DNA of 64,000 nucleotides, taken from CAIWHR01 sp963843595. Lineage in GTDB: Bacteria > Pseudomonadota > Gammaproteobacteria > Burkholderiales > Casimicrobiaceae. The translations under genes were made by a program, and so were the position numbers. Below the pieces are notes generated by a model. That model was not told the DNA's origin and searched no databases. It saw only the letters and a program-made list of their open reading frames with translations. Of this stretch, positions 31,301 through 39,468 are shown in pieces (position 1 is the first letter of the stretch; every line of letters begins with the position of its first letter). Location: positions 372,001-436,000 of the forward strand of contig CAWJLG010000015.1 in assembly GCA_963843595.1 (NCBI GenBank), given 5' to 3'.

Positions 31301-32699
31301 CGACGATCGTCGTGACGTACGAGGCGTCGTGCGTGGTCGGGGCGTTGAAGTCAAGCGCCACGAGCTCGAGCGCCTGGTTGTTGACGTTGTCGTAGCCCGA
31401 CGCCTGCATGTACTTGTAAAAGCGGGGGTACTTGTACGTGCTGTCGAGGAAGCCCTGGCAGTTGCCGGCCGCCCACTGGCCGTAGCCCTGCCACTTCGTC
31501 GTCGAGCCGGACGCCGCCGCCGGCACCGCGGTCTTGCACCACTCGACATTGCCGCGCCAGTAATGCCACGCCGCCGTCGTCAGGTTGGAGATCGTGTCGG
31601 CACCCTGCGAGACGCGGTACTTGTAGGTGGAATCCGGATAGTTGTCGAACTTGGCCGTGACGCCCGAATAGGCGGTGTTGTTGCGGCGGCAGTTGGTGCC
31701 GGTGCCACCGGCGTTGGTCGAATTGTTCGCGGTGGCAAAGCTGTAGTTCGCGCCGGTCGAGTTGCACCACACCGCGTATTCGGTGTAGTGGAAGTTCGCC
31801 GCCTTGGGCTTGGCGTTCGCTGGATTGACGGCAGTCGGCGCGGTGGCCGTGTCGAAGCCGGTGGGTCGGATCGGGTAGTTCCAGTCCGCGACCACCGCGG
31901 GCACGCCGTTGGATCCGGAACTGTAGGCCTTCCCGTTGATCCGGCATTGGTCGCCCGAGGTCACGTCGAGCGGCCAGTCGGTGTTGCACCAGCGGCCGAC
32001 GGTGATCTGCCCGGAAGCCGCGGTATTGTTCATGCTGATCATCGTGGTCAATGGCCACAGGATGCCGAAACCGTCGAGCGGGACCTTGGTCCAATTCGAC
32101 GTGTTGGTGCCGTCCATCTCCGGATACGCGTACGTGGTGCTCGGAATTTCGGCGTTGTTGACGGCGGGATCGAACGTCGCCTTCAGCGGCGGTTTGTACT
32201 CGACCGCCGGGTTGTACGCCATCCCGTTGAACGCGGAGACGCGGCCGGCGGGTGCCCAGAGCAACGAGCGCATCGGGGGCGCCAGCGCGCCCGAAACCGG
32301 GTAGTTCGACTGCGTGAACATCTTGTAGTAGGTGACGTTCGAATTGCCCCCGCAAGCCTGCGTCATCGCGCCCGAGGCGTCGCGGCACGAATTGACGCCG
32401 CCCGTGATGTTGCTGATGTTGCCGACGGTCTGGTCCGGCAGGAAGTCCCAGTTCATCGATCCCGAATCGTCCACGGTCATCATGACGTTCGGCTTCGCGG
32501 CGATCTTCGCGCCAATCGGTTCGTCGGCGAGGCCATCGTCGGTCGCGCTTTTCTTCTGGGCGAATGCCGGGGCAGCGGGGGACGCCACAATCAGGAACGC
32601 CAGGAGCAGGGCGAGCGCGCGCCACCGTGGCGTGCCGCGCGCCGCGGTGAGCGACGTGGTCTGCTCGAGCATCCTGGATCGGGGGGTAGCGTTACTCAT
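28347..32699 (-). CDS. pilY1: Type IV pilus tip adhesin/assembly factor PilY1
   Basis: Large exported protein, 1450 residues, that sits with the minor pilins at the pilus tip, primes assembly and mediates adhesion and surface sensing. A signal peptide covers about residues 26-47 (ending APAFA-Q). The N-terminal von Willebrand A-like domain starts with a MIDAS-type DDSGSM at 77-82. The C-terminal PilC/PilY1 beta-propeller (about 960-1400) contains YVGANDGMLHAFDDADGREV, YGWVMIVPSGYNN and DLLGNLWRFDLSDPN. It is the last gene of a pilE-gspH-pilV-pilW-pilX-pilY1 operon. ATG at 32699 has GGAG upstream. Confidence 0.92.
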   Translation of the reverse strand: MSNATPRSRMLEQTTSLTAARGTPRWRALALLLAFLIVASPAAPAFAQKKSATDDGLADEPIGAKIAAKPNVMMTVDDSGSMNWDFLPDQTVGNISNITGGVNSCRDASGAMTQACGGNSNVTYYKMFTQSNYPVSGALAPPMRSLLWAPAGRVSAFNGMAYNPAVEYKPPLKATFDPAVNNAEIPSTTYAYPEMDGTNTSNWTKVPLDGFGILWPLTTMISMNNTAASGQITVGRWCNTDWPLDVTSGDQCRINGKAYSSGSNGVPAVVADWNYPIRPTGFDTATAPTAVNPANAKPKAANFHYTEYAVWCNSTGANYSFATANNSTNAGGTGTNCRRNNTAYSGVTAKFDNYPDSTYKYRVSQGADTISNLTTAAWHYWRGNVEWCKTAVPAAASGSTTKWQGYGQWAAGNCQGFLDSTYKYPRFYKYMQASGYDNVNNQALELVALDFNAPTTHDASYVTTIVDSSGNTVTQTVTQSRDFSVDTYNAKGELVKRSEMTNFANWFAYYRSRIQAAKTVTTRAFANLDKSYRVGFGVFNNTGPMWLNVNDFGVGAAQRSSWYTNLTNIAPSGGTPTFAALTRVGEYFAGASSPITYSCQKNWHVLFTDGYANDLSGITGPAASLNTDGSNMPAAWPAPSSGLATDKADQKDPSLVPGTAWPYKYREGTTAQTKTLADFATYYWMTDLKTSGTTATNNVPTSTVPPITNLDDYAISVADPASWQHVNFAAISFGARGTLDVTDQKATLKALSTGAKRWPAWVSNGAQAVDDLWHAAINGHGRFVNASNPDQLAAGLARILLDVSKGSGSRVGVGFTTVTLSATSNYVYKVRFEEGWGGTLRKVQIEPTTGNETGQVGWCVAPTASPCASSKANGAADQLAALLTPSGTDPTPWLSDKPATARKIVTMNGSTGIPFRLDKLSTAQQLTLGGDATRQQLVLEYLRGSSLNENDEILGRFRVRNWRLGDIVNSQPVYVGANPKEPYLDATDPGYSTFKATTRAPRVYVGANDGMLHAFDDADGREVWSYIPKALFRDGSAGLAGLSYQEGGVPIFHHHFYVDSTPRAADAYVDGAWKTLLVGGLGKGGNSYYAIDVTTPGNRTTEKESDIAAKVLWEFTDPDLDMGYTYGRPLIVKTYAYGWVMIVPSGYNNPSGVGKVFVVDLKTGTKLKTFTTNVGNSDAPSGLAHISGYTKDHRNQYVEQVYGGDLLGNLWRFDLSDPNPDNWPLNVTVPLAQFTLGGKAQPITTPPQIEVDIANGVDRWVFVGTGRLLDDGDVGNSDTQTFYAIRDGTATQPKTIVSSVTRSSSGMVAVTSKDPLATRPAAGWYDDLPTGQRIVTPVQAEASIVAYSASRAQTDVCATGQPATLYAREYSKGGSRLQDTGGNFVESIDIAEGAAGIELIALQTGAAAGVGVPDIKLSVTQLKDGTLRTFNISFPPLTSQHRMSWRLIRD

Positions 32700-32722
32700 G
32701 GCCGGACTCCTCGGTGCGCGGT

Positions 32723-33391
32723 TCAGCGCAGCATCGCCTGCATGAACGACACCGTGTTCTGCGGGCCGTCGACCCTCACGGTCAGACGGTACAAGGGGAT
32801 CCGCGGCAGCTCGATCTTGTCGGTCTCCATGCTGGTCGTGCCCGCCGGCTTGGGCGGCAGCATGTCGCAGTACTGGACCAGGTCCGCGCGCGAGGGTGTT
32901 GCGGGAATCCCCTTTGCGCAGAGCCGCTCGATCACATAGTGAATCTCGTTGCCGTTGCCGCCATCGAGCTTCTTCGCGAGTGCCGACGCCTTCGTCTTGG
33001 TCACCAGCGTATCGGGGACGCCGCGCGAATCTTCGTTGTCCTGGCGCGTCGCGTAGTAGTTCTGGGAGGCGAGATTCGTGTTGACGTCCGAGATCAGGTC
33101 CTTCTCGAACAGCGCGGCCACCGCCTCCTCGACCGCCATGTTGGCGGGCAGCATCGACGCCTGGCTGAACGCCAGATTGCCGACGACGGCGGTGGCCGTG
33201 TCGACCGAGCGCACGAGCGCGATGCCGGCCAGGCTCAACGCCACCATCACGATCAGGGCGATGAACAGCACGACACCGCGCTGGGCGGCTTTGGCTCGGC
33301 GCGCGACGCCGCGCGCGAGCGCCGCCGGGCGCCGGCCGAGGGTGAGACGACCTGGACTGTTCGAGGCGACGGGAAGGGTCGGGGTGATCAT
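32723..33391 (-). CDS. pilX: Minor pilin assembly protein PilX
   Basis: PilX-type pilus assembly protein of about 222 residues. A basic N-terminal stretch (RRAKAAQRG) precedes the hydrophobic helix VVLFIALIVMVALSLAGIALVR. It lacks the Glu at position 5 of a classical mature pilin, as seen for PilX. The ATG at 33391 overlaps the pilW stop by four bases (ATGA); the longer frame to 33493 reads inside pilW and is rejected. 23 bases separate it from pilY1. Confidence 0.85.
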   Translation of the reverse strand: MITPTLPVASNSPGRLTLGRRPAALARGVARRAKAAQRGVVLFIALIVMVALSLAGIALVRSVDTATAVVGNLAFSQASMLPANMAVEEAVAALFEKDLISDVNTNLASQNYYATRQDNEDSRGVPDTLVTKTKASALAKKLDGGNGNEIHYVIERLCAKGIPATPSRADLVQYCDMLPPKPAGTTSMETDKIELPRIPLYRLTVRVDGPQNTVSFMQAMLR

Positions 33392-34504
33392 GAGACTGGG
33401 CCGTTCCACAACTGGTTGCGCAAGGGGATCACCGTCTCGTAGGTCCGGTAGCGCCAATTCGCGGGCAGTGATCCGGTGATCCGGCCGGGACACGTGTCGT
33501 CATGCGCCGGGCAGTCGAAAAGCGTCCACGGCGTCGTGCCGGTCACGTCGCGATCGTATTGCTCGCTGCGCACGATCAGTCCGATGCGGATCGCCTTGAT
33601 CTGGGTGAGCTTGGCGAGGTTGGCCGCCATCACCTGATCGCTGGCCCAGTCCCCGGTTGCGGGTACCCAGGTGTCGATGACGTTGTCGGCCGTGCCCGAA
33701 GTGTCGATGCCGTACTGCACCTTCAGGTTGACCACGTTCGACGCAAGCGGCGAGGCGACCGCGCCGGCCGTCAGCAGATCCGTGCTGCGCAGGATTTCCT
33801 TCTGCACGTCGTAGAGCTCGCGCTGCGGACCGCCGGCCGGACCCATGTCGATCAGGCGCGCCGGATCGACGTCGGTGTCCGCGGTGAAATCGGCGGCGGC
33901 ACCCGTCGCCGTCGTCAGCGTAATCTTGCCGCCGGCAAGGGGAGTGTCCGCAGGTGGCAGCTTGGGCGAGCGATCGGTGATCGTCGACATCGTGCATTTC
34001 CCGGTCGACTGCTGAACCGCGATGACCCGGTTACCCACGGCGAAGCCGTTGGGGCTCTGCACGACGAATTGATTGTTGGCGGGAGACTTGGCCAGGAAGT
34101 TCGCCGGAATGGTCAACGTCCGGCTGGTGCTGTAATTGACGACAAACGAATCCGGCGTGTCATCGTCTCGCTCCCGCCGTGATCAGCACGGGAATCGGTC
34201 GCAGTGTCGTGGCGGGATCGCCCGTGTTCGGGCAGGTGCTCAGTTCCGTTGCGGCCAGCGAGATCGAATTACCGGCGTTGGCGATCTCGATGCCGAGTGT
34301 GAACATTGAAAACAGGCCGTTCTGCTGGGCGTCGCTGGCCCCGGTGGTGTTGCGCTTGAAGCCCTCCGAGACGGCGAACACCTGATAAATCACCAGTACG
34401 GCGAGCAGACCGATGACGACCGAGACCATGATCTCGATCAGACCCATCCCTCGCTGCAGGCGGGCCGGCGCGAGCGTTTTCGCAGGGGGCTGTAGGCAGC
34501 TCAT
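33388..34504 (-). pseudogene. pilW: Minor pilin PilW (frameshift near 34170)
   Basis: Minor pilin/assembly protein, about 371 residues if repaired. The N-terminal part (start ATG 34504) has the prepilin motif QRGMGLIEIMVSVVIGLLAVLVIYQ and ends prematurely at 34160 after VLITAGA. The rest of the protein (from DDTPDSFVVNY through WNGPVS, stop at 33388) continues in another frame. One extra base between 34163 and 34178 explains the break. It lies between pilV (2-base gap) and pilX (4-base overlap). Without a functional PilW the tip complex would be affected, so a sequence error is a serious alternative. Confidence 0.78.
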
Positions 34505-34506
34505 GA

Positions 34507-35016
34507 TCAGCGGTTGAGCCCGATGACGGTTGTCGTTGCATAGTTGTGGGGCGTCGACTCGCCCGGCATTTGCCAGAACACGGTGACGGTGACCAGCGTG
34601 CTCGTCGTCGACGGTCCGGCCTCGAACGTGACGGTCGGTGCGTTGCCGGAAATCGCCGCGCCGGGCAGGCTCTGCACCATTTCGTAGAAGGCCTTGTAGC
34701 CGGCGCCGCCGCCGGCGTCGCTGTACGTGGTGTCCAGGTAAGTCGGGTCCGACGCGCTGGTGCGATCGTCCGCCCACATCTGGGACACGAACGCGTTGGC
34801 CAGGAAAATGGCTTCGCTCCGGTACTGCGCGTCGTTCACGTGCCGGATCGACTGGGCCTGCAGGCCGACGATGCCGAGGATGCCGAAGGAAAAGATCAGG
34901 ATCGCGATCAGCACCTCGAGCAGCATCACGCCCTGTTGGCGCCCGGGCGTTCCAGGAACCGGACGGCGGGACGGCACCCGCGCCCGCGTCAAGGAACAGT
35001 TGCTTATCGTCACCAT
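34507..35016 (-). CDS. pilV: Minor pilin PilV
   Basis: Type IV minor pilin of about 169 residues. The prepilin peptidase site is in RQQGVMLLEVLIAILIFSFG, with Gly before the cut and Glu at position 5 of the mature protein, followed by GILGIVGLQAQSIRHVNDAQYRSEA, a conserved PilV stretch. ATG at 35016 overlaps the upstream pilin gene by 7 bases. Likely part of the PilV-PilW-PilX-GspH priming complex. Confidence 0.87.
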   Translation of the reverse strand: MVTISNCSLTRARVPSRRPVPGTPGRQQGVMLLEVLIAILIFSFGILGIVGLQAQSIRHVNDAQYRSEAIFLANAFVSQMWADDRTSASDPTYLDTTYSDAGGGAGYKAFYEMVQSLPGAAISGNAPTVTFEAGPSTTSTLVTVTVFWQMPGESTPHNYATTTVIGLNR

Positions 35017-35549
35017 GGGTAGGGGCACGCCAGGGGATCGGAGGAGCCGCTGTAGGTGAACTTCGAGTCCGGATCGCACATCTTCAGGTTGCCGCCGAGG
35101 GACGAAATCGCGATGCCGAGAGACCGCGTGCCGATCTTTTCGGGCGGATCGACCTTGATCTTCGCGATCGGCTCGGTGCCGTCCGCATTCTTTTCAGCCG
35201 CGCGACCTAGGCCGCCGAAGGTGACCGCTTTCGAACCGACGGGCTCGGTCGAGATCTGTGGGGGATTGGCCGACGTGGCTTCGAAGACGACCTCGGATTT
35301 GATGACCTTGTCGTCCTCGTCGCAGCAGACATCCCAGCCATCCGCCGTCATCTGGAACTGCACGTTGGTGTTACGCTTGACCGCCTCGAGCTGCGCCTGG
35401 CGAAGCCCGTTCATCATGCCTTCGGTGACATTGCGCACCTTCGAATTGGCCGTGAACTCGATATAACCGGGTGTCGCAAGCAAGAGCAGCAGCCCCATGA
35501 TCGCAATGGCTATCATCATCTCGATCAACGTGAATCCGCGCGGTCGCAT
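35010..35549 (-). CDS. Minor pilin, GspH/FimT family
   Basis: Minor pseudopilin-type subunit, about 179 residues. The class III leader is very short (MRPRG, then FTLIEMMIAIAIMGLLLLLATPG), with Glu5 present. The body has a Cys pair (DVCCDEDD) and a C-terminal CDPDSKF...ACPYPW segment that could form a disulfide. I chose the ATG at 35549, preceded by GGGGA; an alternative ATG at 35573 lacks a ribosome-binding site. Fifth-last gene of the operon ending in pilY1. Confidence 0.82.
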   Translation of the reverse strand: MRPRGFTLIEMMIAIAIMGLLLLLATPGYIEFTANSKVRNVTEGMMNGLRQAQLEAVKRNTNVQFQMTADGWDVCCDEDDKVIKSEVVFEATSANPPQISTEPVGSKAVTFGGLGRAAEKNADGTEPIAKIKVDPPEKIGTRSLGIAISSLGGNLKMCDPDSKFTYSGSSDPLACPYPW

Positions 35550-35577
35550 GAGGAATCCCCGGTCGCTTGCCATGTCG

Positions 35578-36033
35578 TCAGCTGCAGGCACCGTTCTTGC
35601 GCAGGACCCAGCAGGTGTCGTTCTTGGTCCACTTGGACGGGACACCGGTCGTCTTGCGCGCATTGCTCTGGTCGATCGAGTAGACGAAGCCGCTCATGCT
35701 GCCCTGCCCCGTGGCGGTGACCGTGTAGGCCGTCGCCGACGCACCGGTGCAGGCCACCTTGAACGCATCCTTGTCGGCCGTGTAGGCCGGATCCGCGACG
35801 CCGCAAGCGCCTCCGTTCGCGTAGGTCCGGTTGTCCTGGAAGTACTGCTCCATCCGGACACGATGTTCGGCAAGCTTGTTGGTTGCCTCGATGATCTTGC
35901 TGCGTTTTACGTAATCGGTGTAGTTGGGAACGGCGATCGCCGCCAGAATGGCAACGATGGCCACGGTGATCATCACTTCGATCAGCGTGAAGCCGCGCAT
36001 CGCGCGTGATTGACAGTATTGCGGCATCCGCAT
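35578..36033 (-). CDS. pilE: Type IV pilin-like protein PilE
   Basis: Minor pilin of the PilE type, 151 residues. The prepilin motif is MRGFTLIEVMITVAIVAILAAIAVPNYTDYVKRSK, with Glu5 and the usual PNY turn after the helix. A C-terminal cysteine pair (CWVLRKNGAC) gives the D-region disulfide loop of type IVa pilins. A GGAG lies 8 bases before the ATG. First gene of the run pilE-gspH-pilV-pilW-pilX-pilY1. Confidence 0.87.
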   Translation of the reverse strand: MRMPQYCQSRAMRGFTLIEVMITVAIVAILAAIAVPNYTDYVKRSKIIEATNKLAEHRVRMEQYFQDNRTYANGGACGVADPAYTADKDAFKVACTGASATAYTVTATGQGSMSGFVYSIDQSNARKTTGVPSKWTKNDTCWVLRKNGACS

Positions 36034-36286
36034 GGTTCGACTCCTTCATTTCCCTGCTCGCATGCTAGGGCCGGGACGTGGCGGTCGCAACCGCCCCCGA
36101 CCAGTGGTGCTCTGCCCGGAATGGACGGCTCCCGCATGACGAGGCGCACCTCGGGAAGACAGCGTGCTGCCACTTGCGGGGCTTCGCCCGCTCGCGACGC
36201 TCGCCGCACCAGACGCCCAGTGCGGCGTGGGCGTCGATTCGGGATTGAATGACAGTCGCGGTTGCGCGAACCGGGAGGGGCCCGAC

Positions 36287-36847
36287 CTACGGACAACGAT
36301 CGCGGGTCCTCACGATGCGGACCCGGCCGCTGTTCGCGAGCACGATCTCGAGCGCCTGCTGACCGCTGCGGCAAAGAGTGAATGTGCCCATCTGCAGCGC
36401 GCCGTTGAGCATGCGTGCATGCCCCAGCGTCGTATACGAGACGTAGTCTTCAACCGGCCGATTGGCATGCACCGTGATGCCCTCCGGTGCCCCTTCGGCG
36501 ATCTCGAGCACCGGCTCTTCATCGTCGATCCGGCCATTGCGGTTCTCGTCGACGTGCAGGATCCAGCCGCGCGCCCAGTCCCCGGCGTCCGTGCATTGCC
36601 GGCGGCCCTCCGATGGACACAGGTTGACGCGGTAACCGCGCTTGATCGCCTCCGACCGGGCGCGATTGATGTGTCCGGCGAGGTATTGGGCGTGGCTCGC
36701 GAGCCCGTAGGCCTGGAGCCAGTCGCGGAACGCCGGCATGGCGAGCGCGATCAGTCCGGACACGATCGCAAGGACGAAGGCGGTTTCGATCAGCGTCACG
36801 CCTCGAGGCCGCGCACCGGGTCGCGCGGGGAGCCCCGCCTGCCGCAT
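36287..36847 (-). CDS. fimT: Minor pilin FimT, second GspH-domain gene
   Basis: GspH/FimT-type minor pilin of about 186 residues. The prepilin site is RPRGVTLIETAFVLAIVSGLIALAMPAFRDWLQ, then RARSEAIKRGYRVNLCPSEGRRQC, a typical FimT segment with paired cysteines. FimT proteins of other bacteria bind DNA during competence; the positively charged C-terminal end here (RVRIVRTRDRCP) would fit, but this is inference. The ATG at 36847 has GGAAG upstream; another at 36898 is possible. It is separated from pilE by 253 bases in which I see no gene. Confidence 0.8.
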   Translation of the reverse strand: MRQAGLPARPGARPRGVTLIETAFVLAIVSGLIALAMPAFRDWLQAYGLASHAQYLAGHINRARSEAIKRGYRVNLCPSEGRRQCTDAGDWARGWILHVDENRNGRIDDEEPVLEIAEGAPEGITVHANRPVEDYVSYTTLGHARMLNGALQMGTFTLCRSGQQALEIVLANSGRVRIVRTRDRCP

Positions 36848-37040
36848 TTTCGCTTCCGCTCGGGACGGGCGAGTCGCTCCTCGTGATTCTGGCGGCATGG
36901 CATCGATCCGGAGGGCATCGGCGCCCGGGATGGGGGCCGTTACGAGCGCGATGCTTGATCGGGCGGACGCGGTACGCCATTGCGCGGATGGATTAAGGCA
37001 TCGGAGCTAGAACTCCTTCGGGGAGACACCACGAGGGCTC

Positions 37041-37068
37041 TTGACGAAATTTATTTTAGATCTAATAT
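37041..37068 (+). promoter_or_regulatory. Promoter of the anthranilate operon with a palindromic operator
   Basis: TTGACG at 37041-37046, a 16-base spacer and TAATAT at 37063-37068 form a good sigma-70 promoter 70 bases before abmA. The perfect palindrome TTAGATCTAA (37056-37065), extending imperfectly to ATTTTAGATCTAATAT (37053-37068), covers the end of the spacer and most of the -10. The size and AT content fit a MarR-family operator, and a marR gene is third in the operon. The local AT richness stands out in this GC-rich window. Confidence 0.65.
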
Positions 37069-37137
37069 ATTCAAACCAGAACAAATGCACCTTGGGTGGC
37101 CGCGGCGGAGCCGCGCGACGACCGGGTACCATTGAAC

Positions 37138-39468
37138 ATGCGCATCCTCTGCATTGGCGGCGGGCCGGCGGGGCTCTATCTGGCACTGCTTCTGAAGAAA
37201 TACGATGCGCACAACGTCATCCGCGTCGTCGAGCGCAATCGGCCGTACGACACGTTCGGGTGGGGCGTCGTGTTCTCCGACAACACGCTCGGCAATCTGG
37301 AAGCGGCCGATCCGGAAACGGCGCGCGAGATCGTCGGCGCCTTCAACCACTGGGATGACGTCGACGTTCATTTCAAGGGACGGGTCGTCACCTCCGGCGG
37401 CCACGGGTTCTGCGGCATCGGCCGCAAACGGCTGCTCAACATCCTGCAGAAGCGTTGCGAGGACCTGGGCGTCGAACTCGTCTTCGACACCGACGTCGCC
37501 GACGACGAGGCCGCGGCGCGTGCCTTCGGCGCCGATCTCGTGATCGCCGCGGACGGCATCAACAGCCGGATCCGCACCCGTTACCAGGCGACCTATGCGC
37601 CGGACGTCGACGTGCGCCGCTGCCGGTTCGTCTGGCTGGGCACGAAGCGCCTGTTCAAGGCGTTCACGTTCGCATTCGTCGAGACCGAGCACGGCTGGTT
37701 CCAGGCGCACGCCTACCAGTACGACGGCGACACATCGACGTTCATCGTGGAGACGCCCGAGGAGACGTGGCAGCGCACGGGCCTCGAGCGGATGACCCAG
37801 GAGGAAGGGATCGCGTTCTGCGAGCGGCTGTTCGCGCCATGGCTCGGCGGCGAACGCCTGCTGTCCAACGCGTCGCACCTGCGCGGTTCCGCGATCTGGA
37901 TCCGGTTTCCCCGCATCGTGTGTCGGACGTGGGTGCACTGGCTCGACCTCGGCGGCCGGCGCGTACCCGTCGTGCTGATGGGCGACGCCGCGCACACGGC
38001 CCACTTCTCGATCGGCTCCGGGACCAAGCTCGCGCTGGAGGACGCGATCGCGCTGGCGGACGCCGTGCGCGCGCACGACACGCTGCCCGCTGCACTTGCC
38101 GCCTATGAAGCCCTGCGCTCGGTCGAAGTCCTGAAGATACAGAATGCCGCGCGCAATTCGACCGAATGGTTCGAAAGCGTCGAACGGTACACGGGGTTCG
38201 AGGCCGAGCAGTTCGCCTACAGCCTGCTGACGCGCAGTCAGCGCATTTCGCACGAGAACCTGCGCCTGCGCGACCCCGCGTTCGTCGCGCGGGTCGAGGC
38301 CTGGTATGCGCAGCGGGACGGCCTTCCGGCGCGGCCGGTGCCGCCGATGTTCACGCCATTCACGCTGCGGGGCGTCACGCTGCCCAACCGCGTCGTCGTG
38401 TCGCCGATGGCGCAGTACTCGTGCGTCGACGGGACACCCGACGACTATTATCTGGTGCATCTCGGCAGCCGCGCGCATGGGGGTGCCGGGCTGGTGTTCA
38501 CCGAAATGACGTGCGTGTCGGCCGATGCGCGCATTTCGCCGGGCTGCGCCGGGTTGTATGCGCCGGAGCACCGGGCGGCGTGGAAGCGCATCGTCGACTA
38601 CGTTCATCGGCATACGCGGTCGAAGATCGCGTTGCAGCTCGGGCACGCGGGGCCGAAGGGTTCGACGCAGCGCGGCTGGGAGGCGGCCGACGAGCCCCTC
38701 GCGTCCGGCAACTGGCCGCTGATCGCACCGTCCGCGATGCCATACGGTCCGCGCAACCAGATGCCGCGGGCCATGACGTCCGCCGACATGGACCGCGTCC
38801 GGAACGATTTCGTCCGGGCCGCCCGTTGGGCGGACGAATGCGGCTTCGACTGGCTCGAGCTGCACTGCGCGCATGGATACCTCTTGTCGGCGTTCATCTG
38901 TCCGCTGACCAATCTCCGTGACGACGCGTACGGTGGAACGCTTGCCAACCGATGCCGCTATCCCCTCGAGGTCTTCGCGGCACTGCGCGCCGTGTGGCCG
39001 GCCGGCAAGCCGATGTCGGTGCGAATCTCGGCCCACGACTGGGCGCCGGGCGGGAACACGCCGGACGATGCGGTGACGATCGCACGGCTGTTCAAGGAAG
39101 CGGGCGCCGATCTGATCGATGTGTCCTCGGGCCAGACGACGCGCGCCGCGAAACCGGTCTACGGGCGCATGTACCAGACGCCATTTTCCGATCGGATCCG
39201 CAACGAGGTCGGCATTGCGACGATGGCGGTGGGCGCCATCTACGAGCCCGATCACGTCAACAGCATCCTGATGGCCGGCCGCGCCGACCTGTGCGCGATC
39301 GCCCGCCCGCATCTCGCCGATCCATACTGGACGTTGCACGCGGCGGCGCAGCTCGGCTACCGCGAGGCGGCATGGCCGGTGCAATATCGGGCGGGGCGCG
39401 ATCAGCTCGAGCGCAATCTGGCGCGCGCGGTTGAGACGGCCGGCGAGCGTCCCGAGGCGAACGGATGA
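37138..39468 (+). CDS. abmA: 2-Aminobenzoyl-CoA monooxygenase/reductase (ACMR)
   Basis: Bifunctional flavoprotein of aerobic anthranilate degradation, 776 residues. It hydroxylates the ring of 2-aminobenzoyl-CoA with O2 and NADH and then reduces it without breaking it. The N-terminal FAD hydroxylase domain (1 to about 390) has GGGPAG at 7-12, DGINSRIR near 139-146 and GDAAHTAHFSIGSGTKLALED from 282. The C-terminal old-yellow-enzyme domain (about 402-776) has PFTLRGVTLPNR, QLGHAGPKG and HCAHGYLLSAF with DAYGG-NR. This two-domain fusion is typical of ACMR and separates it from single-domain salicylyl-CoA 5-hydroxylases. First gene of the operon. Confidence 0.88.
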   Translation: MRILCIGGGPAGLYLALLLKKYDAHNVIRVVERNRPYDTFGWGVVFSDNTLGNLEAADPETAREIVGAFNHWDDVDVHFKGRVVTSGGHGFCGIGRKRLLNILQKRCEDLGVELVFDTDVADDEAAARAFGADLVIAADGINSRIRTRYQATYAPDVDVRRCRFVWLGTKRLFKAFTFAFVETEHGWFQAHAYQYDGDTSTFIVETPEETWQRTGLERMTQEEGIAFCERLFAPWLGGERLLSNASHLRGSAIWIRFPRIVCRTWVHWLDLGGRRVPVVLMGDAAHTAHFSIGSGTKLALEDAIALADAVRAHDTLPAALAAYEALRSVEVLKIQNAARNSTEWFESVERYTGFEAEQFAYSLLTRSQRISHENLRLRDPAFVARVEAWYAQRDGLPARPVPPMFTPFTLRGVTLPNRVVVSPMAQYSCVDGTPDDYYLVHLGSRAHGGAGLVFTEMTCVSADARISPGCAGLYAPEHRAAWKRIVDYVHRHTRSKIALQLGHAGPKGSTQRGWEAADEPLASGNWPLIAPSAMPYGPRNQMPRAMTSADMDRVRNDFVRAARWADECGFDWLELHCAHGYLLSAFICPLTNLRDDAYGGTLANRCRYPLEVFAALRAVWPAGKPMSVRISAHDWAPGGNTPDDAVTIARLFKEAGADLIDVSSGQTTRAAKPVYGRMYQTPFSDRIRNEVGIATMAVGAIYEPDHVNSILMAGRADLCAIARPHLADPYWTLHAAAQLGYREAAWPVQYRAGRDQLERNLARAVETAGERPEANG

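Noticed and set aside
37138..39468. Salicylyl-CoA 5-hydroxylase as the identity of the flavoprotein
   Set aside because: That enzyme has only the FAD hydroxylase domain. Here a full old-yellow-enzyme domain is fused at the C-terminus, as in 2-aminobenzoyl-CoA monooxygenase/reductase.
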